Assembly (NCBI GenBank): GCA_025153755.1
Contig: JAOALD010000001.1
Location: 1,053,432 to 1,117,431, forward strand
Reading direction: 5' to 3'
Source: SAR92 clade bacterium H921
Lineage (GTDB): Bacteria > Pseudomonadota > Gammaproteobacteria > Pseudomonadales > Porticoccaceae
DNA: 64,000 nt
Below, in pieces: positions 57,082-64,000 of this stretch. Position numbers and translations under genes: made by a program. Position 1 is the stretch's first letter. The number at the start of each line of letters is the position of its first letter. The notes under the pieces are model-generated. The model had not been told where the DNA came from and did no database searches. It saw nothing but the letters and a program-made list of their open reading frames with translations.

Positions 57082-57152
57082 GGGTAGTTCCTCTTTTTAG
57101 GTTCTCGGGCGTTCTAACTGAGCAAATTGTAATTGACAGAAAGCCATTCAAT

Positions 57153-57214
57153 GGTGTCATATACCGTCAAGGTGGGTGTCATTAACCATCAATATATGGT
57201 TCATTTACCTTCAA
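57153..57214. repeat. Three tandem 22-bp AraC-type operator repeats
   Basis: Units start at 57153, 57175 and 57197: GGTGTCATATACCGTCAA, GGTGTCATTAACCATCAA, TGGTTCATTTACCTTCAA. The ACCNTCAA word recurs at exactly 22-bp steps (57163, 57185, 57207), two helical turns. The array fills the gap between divergent alkB and the AraC gene; the last unit ends 14 bp before the AraC-gene ATG, so the regulator may also repress itself. Confidence 0.7.
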
Positions 57215-57228
57215 TTTGAGAGGTTTTT

Positions 57229-58218
57229 ATGAATTTTCTTATTTTACCTGTGCTCATAGATCTGCTGTCTGATCAGGGTATAACTGATAATCAGTTGCTG
57301 AAAAACACAGGTTTAGATGAGTTTGATTTGAGTAATTTGCCAATTTTAAATGGCCAACAAGCCGACGAGATATGTAGTAGAGCGATTAAACTATCCGGTG
57401 ATCCGCTACTAGGTATTAAACTGGGGCTACGTTTAGACATGGTTTCGCTGGGTATTCTTGGGTATGCAGCTATGACGAGTGCTACCGTTGGCGATGTGCT
57501 CAAGCTTTTAGTGCGGTTCAAGCAAGCACTGCTACCTAGTGTTCGTATTGACCTTGTTAAAGATGGTGGCTCTGTGCAGTTGCGCAGTGCTGCAGCACAA
57601 TTGCCGCAGGCTTTGGAGCGCTTTTATAAAGATGCTCTCTATACCGGGTTGGTAACCAACTTAGACACGCTCACCGACAACCATGTAGCAACTCCAATTC
57701 TCGAGCTCGATTATGGTGAACCAGAGGACTGGGCCCTATATCAGTCGATTTTTGGTTCCAATATCAAGTTTAATTCGAGCCGCTGTGGGCTGACTTTCGA
57801 TGCTGAGAGCTTAGTTGTACCCATATCTACTTCTGACCCTTTGGCGCAAGTTATTTTTCAGCGCGAGTGCAATCGGATTTTGGCTAACGACAACCATGCG
57901 GGTATGGTCAGTGAGCGAGTTAAGCAGGCACTTTTGTCATCAAGGTCAGAGTTTCCAACGAGCGCTGCGGTCGCGCAACAGATGCATATGAGCGAGAGCA
58001 CTATGCAACGTCGGCTGGCAAAAGAGGGAACTAGATTTCAAGAACTGCTTGATCAGGTGCGCTACAGGTTGGCACTAGAATATTTGCAGGGAACTCAGTT
58101 GCCAGTATCGGAGATAGCATTACTTTTAGGTTTCAGCAATCCGGCTAATTTCCGACGCTCGTTCAAACGCTGGTCAGCAACGACCCCTGCGCAGATGCGC
58201 CAACCCAATATCAGTTAA
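57229..58218 (+). CDS. AraC-family regulator (probable alkB regulator)
   Basis: 329 residues. The N-terminal ligand domain is of the Arabinose_bd type (about 15-200, with GDPLLGIKLGLRLDMVSLGILGYA). The C-terminal two-HTH domain covers about 235-325: TSAAVAQQMHMSESTMQRRLAKEGTRFQELLDQVRYRLALEYLQ, then PVSEIALLLGFSNPANFRRSFKRW. The same architecture is used by regulators of alkane, fatty-acid and quorum-type ligands. Divergent from alkB, with the three repeats between. Its end overlaps the convergent serine-hydrolase gene by 8 bp. Confidence 0.9.
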   Translation: MNFLILPVLIDLLSDQGITDNQLLKNTGLDEFDLSNLPILNGQQADEICSRAIKLSGDPLLGIKLGLRLDMVSLGILGYAAMTSATVGDVLKLLVRFKQALLPSVRIDLVKDGGSVQLRSAAAQLPQALERFYKDALYTGLVTNLDTLTDNHVATPILELDYGEPEDWALYQSIFGSNIKFNSSRCGLTFDAESLVVPISTSDPLAQVIFQRECNRILANDNHAGMVSERVKQALLSSRSEFPTSAAVAQQMHMSESTMQRRLAKEGTRFQELLDQVRYRLALEYLQGTQLPVSEIALLLGFSNPANFRRSFKRWSATTPAQMRQPNIS

Positions 58219-59323
58219 TAGCATTGGTAACATAGCTGACGAAATCTGCATCACTCCAGGAATTGGGCCCCTCTGTTCGGATCCAGTTAGAGGCAGTACG
58301 TATCGTGCTATCGCCGGTTCTGGTATAGACACTATTGCGGACTATCACCAGATCATACTGTGGAAAAATATAAATATGGTTTTTATCCATGCCCGCTGAA
58401 TAGAAATAGTCCAGCTCAGGGTTTACCCACCAATGCAGCCCGTAACTGGCATCAGCAAGCAGCGATACAGATGTCGCTGTCGCTTTGTCTACCCAGGCTT
58501 CGGACACCACCTGTGTATTACCCCACTTGCCACCCCTGGCGAACAGCAAGCCAAAGCGAGCAAAGTCTCTTGTGGTAGCGTCGATACAACAGTAGGTCAG
58601 GGCATGGCCCTGCACATCAGTCCACCAGGTAGCAGTCATACCAATTTTTGAGAATAGCTTTCCATCGGCGTAGTCGAGCACATTTTGCCCAGTTGCATTC
58701 TCAATAATGCCACTCAGTAACATCGAATCACTATTTAGATAAACCCAGTTGTTGGTTCTAGGAGTGGTTTCTGGGACCCTATCTAAGGCATATGCGAGCT
58801 GATCACCACCATTCACATAGATTGCGAAATCCGTTGTGTCATCAGACGCCAGCCCAAGACCAGAGCGCATCTCTAAAATAGCTCGGATGGTAATAGCCTC
58901 TCTATCAGTCCCCACCCAGGTGGGTAGATAGGTTTCTGCTGGGTCGTCAATGGAGGCGATATCGCCTTCATCTTCAGCAATACCGATTAATGTGCTGGCA
59001 AAAGATTTGCCTGTTGACCAACTCGTGGCCAAAGTTTCCTTATTGGCTCCCTGAGCATATCGCTCACCGATGATAACGCCATTTTTGATAATTACCACGC
59101 CCTGAGTATTTCGGCCTTCGGCGAAGGCGTAATCCAGTGCTGCGTTAACTCCAGACTGGGCAACGCCCAGAGCAGCGGCATCATGGGTATCCCAGCTTGC
59201 TCCCGGGAAGGTGTCGCTGTCTGGAAGTGCAGGCTCTGGCTCCGGCGGGGTTGGGGTGGAGGACCCACCACCACCGCAGGAGGTTAGAGAGATCATTAAG
59301 GCGACAATAACAGGAAATTTCAT
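58211..59323 (-). CDS. Beta-lactamase-fold serine hydrolase, lipoprotein
   Basis: 370 residues. The signal peptide ends in a lipobox (ISLTSC, Cys at 16) followed by GGGG and a Pro/Glu-rich tether. The catalytic SxxK appears as WSTGKSFAS, the tyrosine motif as VYLNSDSML, and the third element is near GLHWWVNP. This is the PF00144-type (class C beta-lactamase/esterase fold) family. Its substrate may be an ester or peptide; a true antibiotic role is unlikely. An internal pattern with two cysteines (YCCIDATTRDFARFG) is family-typical. Confidence 0.88.
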   Translation of the reverse strand: MKFPVIVALMISLTSCGGGGSSTPTPPEPEPALPDSDTFPGASWDTHDAAALGVAQSGVNAALDYAFAEGRNTQGVVIIKNGVIIGERYAQGANKETLATSWSTGKSFASTLIGIAEDEGDIASIDDPAETYLPTWVGTDREAITIRAILEMRSGLGLASDDTTDFAIYVNGGDQLAYALDRVPETTPRTNNWVYLNSDSMLLSGIIENATGQNVLDYADGKLFSKIGMTATWWTDVQGHALTYCCIDATTRDFARFGLLFARGGKWGNTQVVSEAWVDKATATSVSLLADASYGLHWWVNPELDYFYSAGMDKNHIYIFPQYDLVIVRNSVYTRTGDSTIRTASNWIRTEGPNSWSDADFVSYVTNAIN

Positions 59324-59460
59324 AGTTCTGCTTCTTTTTAGTTCCTAGGGCTGACTATAACCCGTTTGTCCTTTGAGTCCAAAGGCAGTTGCTGCCCTAT
59401 TGGTTTACAAATGATACAAAACTGGCTTAGAGCCGTAATTTAGCAGATTAAATCTGGATT

Positions 59461-59760
59461 TTGGAGTTAACGATTAAACAAATAATGCGAGGGCAGCAGC
59501 GATCCACCCGGAGTTTCAAGACTGATGAGGTGTCGCGTATCATCGAAATGGCATGGGAAGACCGCACGCCATTCGAAGCTATAGAAAATCACTTTGGACT
59601 GAATGAGTCTGGGGTCATAGCACTAATGCGTGGAGAGATGAAAGCTTCCTCATTTCGTATGTGGCGCAAGCGCGTAACCGGTCGAAAAACTAAGCATCTG
59701 TCTCTGCGTTCACCCAATGTGAGCAGGGGTTACTGCCCCACACAATACAAACGAGGTTGA
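59461..59760 (+). CDS. TIGR03643/DUF2805 family protein
   Basis: 99 residues if the TTG at 59461 is used, or 91 from the ATG at 59485; neither has a convincing ribosome site. The core IIEMAWEDRTPFEAIENHFG followed by MRGEMKASSFRMWRKRVTGRKTKH is the nearly invariant signature of this small family, which looks like a helix-turn-helix DNA binder. Function unknown. The stop overlaps the frame of the CIA30-like gene. Confidence 0.85.
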   Translation: MELTIKQIMRGQQRSTRSFKTDEVSRIIEMAWEDRTPFEAIENHFGLNESGVIALMRGEMKASSFRMWRKRVTGRKTKHLSLRSPNVSRGYCPTQYKRG

Positions 59761-59765
59761 TTTGT

Positions 59766-60335
59766 ATGCCATTTTTTCAAAGCAAGATCTGTCTAAAGAC
59801 CCTATGTCTTCTGTCAGCCTTAACGAGTTTAACCGTTGGAGCAGATGAGATTATGTTGGATAACTTTGAATTAAATCCGGAACAGCGCTGGCGTTACGTA
59901 AGCGATCAGGTAATGGGTGGCATCTCTAATGGGCAGGTAGTTTACAGAAAAGAGGGGGATGTCAGTTACGCTCACATGACCGGTATCGTGAGCACCGAAA
60001 ATAATGGCGGATTCATCCAATTACGCACTGGGGTTGCTAAGGGAGTCGCGGAGAAGTCGGCCGGGGTAATTCTGCGTGTTCGTGGTGAGCCGCAAAAATA
60101 TTACGTTCATTTACGCACTCGCGGAACCGTTTTACCCTGGCAGTTCTACCAAGCGAGCTTTGATATTGATAAACAGTGGCAGACTATTAAGGTGCCGTTC
60201 TCAGCGTTCAAGGGTTCTAGCAAATGGCTGAAATCTGCTGTTAACTCTGGTTCTATTCGCAGTATTGGTGTCGTCGCCTTCGGTCGGGATCACATTGCGG
60301 ATATTCAAATTGCCGCGATTGGTTTTTATGACTAG
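59766..60335 (+). CDS. CIA30-family exported protein
   Basis: 189 residues from the ATG at 59766 (GAGG 9 bp upstream). Signal peptide about 1-27 (ICLKTLCLLSALTSLTVGADE). The CIA30 pattern is clear: LDNFELNPEQRWRYVSDQVMGGISNGQ, then GGFIQLRTG and GVILRVRGEPQKYYVHLRT. In mitochondria CIA30 helps complex I assembly, but bacterial exported members with this carbohydrate-binding-like jelly roll have no proven role. It follows the TIGR03643 gene directly. Confidence 0.85.
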   Translation: MPFFQSKICLKTLCLLSALTSLTVGADEIMLDNFELNPEQRWRYVSDQVMGGISNGQVVYRKEGDVSYAHMTGIVSTENNGGFIQLRTGVAKGVAEKSAGVILRVRGEPQKYYVHLRTRGTVLPWQFYQASFDIDKQWQTIKVPFSAFKGSSKWLKSAVNSGSIRSIGVVAFGRDHIADIQIAAIGFYD

Positions 60336-60436
60336 CGTTCAAAGATCCAATTGACAATGCTTGGTGACTAGATAATCGTTTATAATACTAAAACACTACA
60401 GTCATTCTTTTATTATTAATTAGAGAGAAATCAAGT

Positions 60437-61522
60437 ATGTCAGACTGCCGAACACGTATTACCGAAGGACGTGGCAAACTCTACGATAGTATTTTGGACA
60501 CTATTGGAGACACACCCGTAGTGCGGGTCAAAAAGTTAGCGCCTGATGATGTGCGGCTCTATGTCAAGGCGGAGTTTTTCAACCCAGCCGGATCTGTAAA
60601 GGATCGTTTGGCGATTAGTATTATAGAAGAAGCCGAGCGCAGCGGTGCTTTAAAGCCGGGTCAAACGGTGATTGAGGCGACTAGCGGCAATACTGGGGTG
60701 GGCCTTGCAATGGTCTGTGCGGCGAAGGGCTATCCTTTTGTAGCGACTATGCCGACTAGCGTATCGGTTGAGCGGCGCAAACTTATGCGTTTCTTGGGGG
60801 CCAAGGTTATTCTTACACCCAAAGCCAATAAAGCGATGGGCTGTTATCTGAAAGCGGTCGAACTGGCACAGGCTAATAACTGGTTCTTAGCTCGTCAATT
60901 TGAAACCGATGCTAATTCATTAGTTCATGAGAACACTACAGCCAGAGAAATATTGACTGATTTTGCAGGAGATAAACTCGATTACTGGATAACTGGATAC
61001 GGTACAGGCGGTACATTCTCAGGTGTGGCCAAGGTGTTGCGACAAGAGCGGCCAGATACCAAAATTATTCTTAGTGAACCGATCAACGCCCAGCTAGTAG
61101 AAAGTGGCCAGCCACAGCAACGGGACGCAGATGGCGCGCCCGCGGGAAGTCATCCGGCGTTTGAACCGCACCTTATTCAGGGCTGGACGCCTGATTTTAT
61201 TCCAGCGGTTTTACAGGAGTCGATAGATCAAAAGCGTTTCGATGAGCTGGCGCCCATTGATGCTCAAGAGGGCATAGAGGCGTCCAAGTTATTGGCTCGG
61301 AAAGAAGGTATTTTCACAGGTATATCTGGAGGCTGTACTTTTGCCGTCGCGCAAAAAATAGCAGCTAGCGCATCACCCGGCACCGTAATTCTGTGTATGT
61401 TACCTGATACAGGGGAACGCTATTTGTCCTCTCCACTGTTCGAGGACGTTGGTGAAGCCATGAACGGCGATGAGGTTGCGCTATCGAACTCCACACCGGG
61501 CTTCCATTTAGTCGACGAGTAA
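60437..61522 (+). CDS. cysK: Cysteine synthase family PLP enzyme
   Basis: Makes cysteine from O-acetylserine (or O-phosphoserine) and sulfide. 361 residues. The PLP lysine lies in NPAGSVKDR (Lys55), the substrate loop in EATSGNTGVG (81-89), the phosphate cradle in GYGTGGTFSGVA and the PLP ring contact in CMLPDTGERYLSSPLF. It is 40-50 residues longer than E. coli CysK/CysM, with an N-terminal extension of about 15 and a C-terminal one of about 30, so the exact subfamily (CysK or CysM) is open. The neighbours give no further hint. Confidence 0.85.
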   Translation: MSDCRTRITEGRGKLYDSILDTIGDTPVVRVKKLAPDDVRLYVKAEFFNPAGSVKDRLAISIIEEAERSGALKPGQTVIEATSGNTGVGLAMVCAAKGYPFVATMPTSVSVERRKLMRFLGAKVILTPKANKAMGCYLKAVELAQANNWFLARQFETDANSLVHENTTAREILTDFAGDKLDYWITGYGTGGTFSGVAKVLRQERPDTKIILSEPINAQLVESGQPQQRDADGAPAGSHPAFEPHLIQGWTPDFIPAVLQESIDQKRFDELAPIDAQEGIEASKLLARKEGIFTGISGGCTFAVAQKIAASASPGTVILCMLPDTGERYLSSPLFEDVGEAMNGDEVALSNSTPGFHLVDE

Positions 61523-61526
61523 ATTA

Positions 61527-61817
61527 TCACTGCTGCTTAGCGGCTAGCGCCTCTAATTGCGCTGTCGTGGCGGGTGGTTGATGATTTTCCTTCCATTGGC
61601 TGTATGGCATACCATAAATGGCCTCGCGAGCCTGGTCGTAATCTATTGCAATGCCACGTTCTTCTGCGGCATCCAGATACCATTTGCTGAGACAGTTCCG
61701 ACAGAAGTCGGCTAGTATCATCAGGTCAATGTTTTGCACATCTTTGTTGTCATCTAAGTGTTTTAATAGTCGACGGAAAGCCGCCGCTTCGAGTTCGATT
61801 GAGGGTTTTGGTGTCAT
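61527..61817 (-). CDS. DUF1244 family protein
   Basis: 96 residues. The conserved core is LADFCRNCLSKWYLDAAEERG, with a Cys-x2-Cys, followed by IDYDQAREAIYGMPYSQWK. The family is small and common in proteobacteria; its function is unknown. Convergent with the cysteine-synthase gene, only 4 bp apart. Confidence 0.9.
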   Translation of the reverse strand: MTPKPSIELEAAAFRRLLKHLDDNKDVQNIDLMILADFCRNCLSKWYLDAAEERGIAIDYDQAREAIYGMPYSQWKENHQPPATTAQLEALAAKQQ

Positions 61818-62127
61818 TTAATGGGCCTTTGATGTTTTATCGTTAGATGGATTATAGGGCACTGTGAGGCGATAAAAAAACCTTAGTTCGCGATGGAGAG
61901 TGAGCCTTCAGTCATATCTTAGGGATACATGAGAGAGCGTGCTCGATGTTAATTAGTGTTATTACTCAGGAGTCACTGTTAGATGGTTGTCACTACGGAC
62001 TCTAGATAGCGCTTCGTCGCTGTGTATAGGGACGCGCTGTGTCGACGAGGATACCGCTATGGCGGCGTAGCTAAGGTCATTACTTTTGATATCGACTCGG
62101 GCAGGTACATTAGCCCAATCAAAAACT
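61818..62127. other. Intergenic region without recognised feature
   Basis: About 310 bp between the DUF1244 gene and the adhesin terminator. It should hold the DUF1244 promoter. No ORF, tRNA or clear repeat was seen. Confidence 0.5.
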
Positions 62128-62153
62128 AAAAAACCCCTGTAAAACAGGGGTTT
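62128..62153 (-). terminator. Terminator of the trimeric autotransporter gene
   Basis: On the minus strand AAACCCCTGT pairs with ACAGGGGTTT (62131-62140 with 62144-62153), loop TTT, followed by further T, 20 bp past the stop codon. Confidence 0.85.
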
Positions 62154-62173
62154 CCCTTAATCGAATAGTACTA

Positions 62174-63613
62174 TTAAAACTTGAATGAGGTGCCTGCAGA
62201 GGCACTTGTCTCGCCACCAGCATGCCCAACAGAAAGTTTAAAAGTTCTCTTTGAATCAACAAAAACTAGACCCATTGCAACCGCTGACTCACCAGCGAAA
62301 TAGCCAGCGCCAATTGAGAGCCCCAGACCTTCACCAGGGGTTGCAGGCATGCCCGCAATTGCGAGAGATGAAGCGATACCAGATTTAAGCATATCGACAT
62401 CTTTAGCCATCTTAATTTCAATACGTTGGATATTGAGAGTATTGTCATTAATGAGACCTGTATTGGCAGTTATCTCAGCAGAGTTACTTGAGATAGCAGT
62501 AGCATTAGTTGCGATAGCGCCGACATTGGTAGAAATACCCTTGGCATTATTCCCGATAGCGCCGAGATTGGTTGAAATATCCTGAGCGTTTGTTGCGATA
62601 GCGCCAAGGTTGCTTGTAATAGCCTGAGCATTGTTACTGATACCCGCCGCATTAATTTTAATGCGGTTTGTATTGGCACTGACATCCGTTGCGTTGGTGT
62701 TGATGCCGGCCGCGTTAGTTGTGATCAGGTTTGTGTTGGTATTGATACCTGCTGCGTTGGTATTGATACCGGCCGCGTTAGTTGTGATCAGGTTTGTGTT
62801 GGTACTGACACCTGCCGCGTTGGCATTGATACCGGCCGCGTTAGTTGTGATCAGGCTTGTATTGGTACTGACACCTGCCGTATTGGCATTGATACCTGCC
62901 GCATTTGCCTTAACACCTGTTGCATTGGCTATGGAGCGGGTTGCATTGGCTATGGAGCGGGTTGCATTCGCATTAACACCTGCCGCATTGGTATTGATAC
63001 CTGCTGCGTTGGTATTGATACCGGCCGCGTTAGTTGTGATCAGGCTTGTATTAGCATTGACACCTGCTGCATTCGCATTAACACCTGCTGCATTCGCATT
63101 AACACCTGCCGCATTCGCATTAACACCTGCCGCATTGGTATTGATACCTGCTGCGTTAGTTGTGATCAGGTTTGTGTTGGTATTAACACCTGCCGCGTTG
63201 GCATTGATTCCGGCCGCGTTAGTTGTGATCAGGTTTGTATTGGTACTAACACCGGCCGCATTGGCATTGACACCTGCTGCATTTGCCTTAACACCTGTTG
63301 CATTGGCTATGGAGCGGGTGGCATTCGCATTAACACCGGCCGCATTTGCCTTAACACCTGTTGCATTGGCTATGGAGCGGGTTGCATTGGTACTGACACC
63401 GGCCGCATTTGCCTTAACACCTACTGTGTTGGCTATGGAGTGGGTGGCATTCGCATTAACACCGGCCGCATTTGCCTTAACACCTGCTGCGTTAGCTGTG
63501 GAGCGGATTGCATTGATACTGACACCGGCCGCATTTGCCTTAACACCTACTGCGTTAGCTGTGGTGCGGATTGCATTGGTACTGACACCCGCCGCGTTGG
63601 CGCTGACACCCAC
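62174..63613 (-). CDS. Trimeric autotransporter adhesin (YadA-type), open frame without its start
   Basis: 479 codons from a nominal GTG at 63611-63613; the real N-terminus lies upstream (see next entry). Residues about 1-370 are an array of seven-residue units such as GVNANAA and GINTNAA, then degenerate units (IATNAQDISTNLGAI). Each has Ile/Val at core position a and Asn at d, the N@d layer type of trimeric coiled coils that binds anions. The last 100 residues are a YadA-like membrane anchor (GLGLSIGAGYFAGESAVAMGL ... ASAGTSFKF) with C-terminal Phe. There is no globular head, only a long stalk. Outer-membrane surface protein, likely for adhesion or aggregation. Confidence 0.85.
   Translation of the reverse strand: MGVSANAAGVSTNAIRTTANAVGVKANAAGVSINAIRSTANAAGVKANAAGVNANATHSIANTVGVKANAAGVSTNATRSIANATGVKANAAGVNANATRSIANATGVKANAAGVNANAAGVSTNTNLITTNAAGINANAAGVNTNTNLITTNAAGINTNAAGVNANAAGVNANAAGVNANAAGVNANTSLITTNAAGINTNAAGINTNAAGVNANATRSIANATRSIANATGVKANAAGINANTAGVSTNTSLITTNAAGINANAAGVSTNTNLITTNAAGINTNAAGINTNTNLITTNAAGINTNATDVSANTNRIKINAAGISNNAQAITSNLGAIATNAQDISTNLGAIGNNAKGISTNVGAIATNATAISSNSAEITANTGLINDNTLNIQRIEIKMAKDVDMLKSGIASSLAIAGMPATPGEGLGLSIGAGYFAGESAVAMGLVFVDSKRTFKLSVGHAGGETSASAGTSFKF
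62634..63600 (-). repeat. 21-bp tandem repeats coding the adhesin stalk
   Basis: About 46 units of 21 bp (seven codons), many nearly identical (for example ACACCTGCTGCATTCGCATT on the plus strand at 63061-63130 three times in a row). Longer blocks with GCTATGGAGCGGGT recur around 62930, 63305 and 63370. Such repeats change copy number by recombination or slippage, so stalk length probably varies between strains. Confidence 0.85.
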
Positions 63614-63744
63614 TGAGTTGTATGTGATCCGCTTTAGGTTTATTTCATTGATATCTACAGCTAAGCTATTCCCTGATATAGCCAGCAGAATAGTGAGGCC
63701 TAAGCCTGGGTTTTTAAAATTTTTTTTTTCCTTGAAAGTTCCAT
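63614..63744 (-). other. Adhesin start and signal peptide, out of frame at an A10 tract
   Basis: The ATG at 63742-63744 has AGGAG 5 bp upstream and reads MELSRKKKILKTQA then stops. The run of ten A (minus strand, 63720-63729) is the cause: with eleven A it would read MELSRKKKNFKNPGLGLTIL, a signal peptide ending NSLAVD, and join the stalk frame. In the stalk frame itself there is no ATG, GTG or TTG between the stop at 63842-63844 and the GTG at 63611-63613. The gene is therefore OFF as read here. Confidence 0.7.
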
Positions 63745-64000
63745 TATTTCTCCTAATGCCATCTATGGCTAAGTTGGTTAAAAATTTCCACTGCGAATAT
63801 CCAGAATGATTCCTTATACAATCTATTCGTTCATGAATTATTCACTTGCGGATCATACTGATCGAATACTCGCTTTTAAATATGTGAAAATATGCGATTA
63901 TTCCTCTGTGAAATTACCTTTTATTTTTCAAATAAATTACTTTTAGTGTGCTATATATAAACCATGCCAAATAGCTAGTGAAAACACATATGACCTGATT
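63745..64000. other. AT-rich region upstream of the adhesin gene
   Basis: 256 bp to the window end, about two-thirds A+T, presumably carrying the adhesin promoter. No ORF or further repeat was recognised. Confidence 0.4.

Noticed and set aside
60351..60386. TTGACA and TATAAT upstream of the cysteine-synthase gene
   Set aside because: Both boxes are consensus, but 24 bp apart, too far for one sigma-70 promoter; each lacks a proper partner.
62349..62585. Plus-strand 78-codon frame within the adhesin anchor region
   Set aside because: Antisense shadow; no start context and no protein-like pattern.
62634..63600. CRISPR-like array of short direct repeats
   Set aside because: Units are contiguous 21-bp in-frame coding repeats without unique spacers, and no cas genes are near.
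62631..63809. 392-codon plus-strand frame rich in Leu/Ala/Pro across the adhesin repeats
   Set aside because: It is the antisense of the 21-bp repeats; the periodic composition keeps that frame open. The minus strand has the anchor domain, terminator and signal peptide.

Overview
The window looks like chromosome of a free-living, probably marine gammaproteobacterium. The gene orders rpsF-rpsR-(membrane protein)-rplI-dnaB and thrS-infC-rpmI-rplT-pheS-pheT-ihfA-merR-tRNA-Pro are gammaproteobacterial. A TonB-receptor glycan locus with a flavin halogenase, an AlkB alkane hydroxylase and a very long NAD-glutamate dehydrogenase suggest the SAR92/OM60/Cellvibrionales neighbourhood. That placement is inference from gene content; no marker phylogeny could be run.

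Layout. 1-8.2 kb is mostly housekeeping: the 5' part of glpK, an RDD membrane protein, rlmB, a CDP-alcohol phosphatidyltransferase, the S6/S18/L9 operon with a good promoter and a structured leader, dnaB and panC-panD. 8.2-15.2 kb is a six-gene minus-strand moxR-DUF58-DUF4381-BatA-BatB/C-BatD operon. 15.4-28.4 kb holds a 1618-residue glutamate dehydrogenase, rmf, rlmKL, a glutaredoxin-like gene, a DUF188 gene, an exported katG and thrS. 28.4-34.3 kb continues the translation operon (infC with an ATT start) and ends at tRNA-Pro(GGG). Behind the tRNA lies about 0.8 kb of decayed DNA with what looks like a dead tyrosine-recombinase tail.

35.0-50.9 kb is one carbohydrate-utilisation locus: a GH13 alpha-glucosidase divergent from a TonB receptor, flavin halogenase, GH97 lipoprotein, secreted GH13, GH43, esterase and sugar transporter, closed by a LacI-type regulator. 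A 15-bp operator-like word occurs three times in it, once between the -35 and -10 of the receptor promoter. Glycan would be captured by the receptor, cut in the periplasm by GH97/GH13/GH43/esterase, imported by the MFS/GPH carrier and finished by the cytoplasmic GH13.

51-53.1 kb is loosely packed accessory DNA with small ORFs, a DUF2452 gene and an H-NOX-like gene that lacks the heme-binding residues. 53.1-59.3 kb is a lipid/hydrocarbon group: alpha/beta hydrolase, membrane-anchored paraoxonase-like propeller, alkB, a divergent AraC regulator and a lipoprotein serine hydrolase; three tandem 22-bp repeats lie between alkB and the regulator. 59.4-61.8 kb has small conserved genes and a cysteine synthase. 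62.1-63.8 kb encodes a trimeric autotransporter with about fifty heptads carrying Asn at the core d position. Its Shine-Dalgarno-preceded ATG and signal peptide are put out of frame by a run of ten A, so it looks like a phase-variable surface protein caught in the OFF state.

The observations most worth following are the poly-A switch of the autotransporter, the three AraC-type iterons at alkB, the repeated operator in the glycan locus, the heme-ligand-free H-NOX protein and the frameshift/slippage sites at GH43 and at 51.49 kb.
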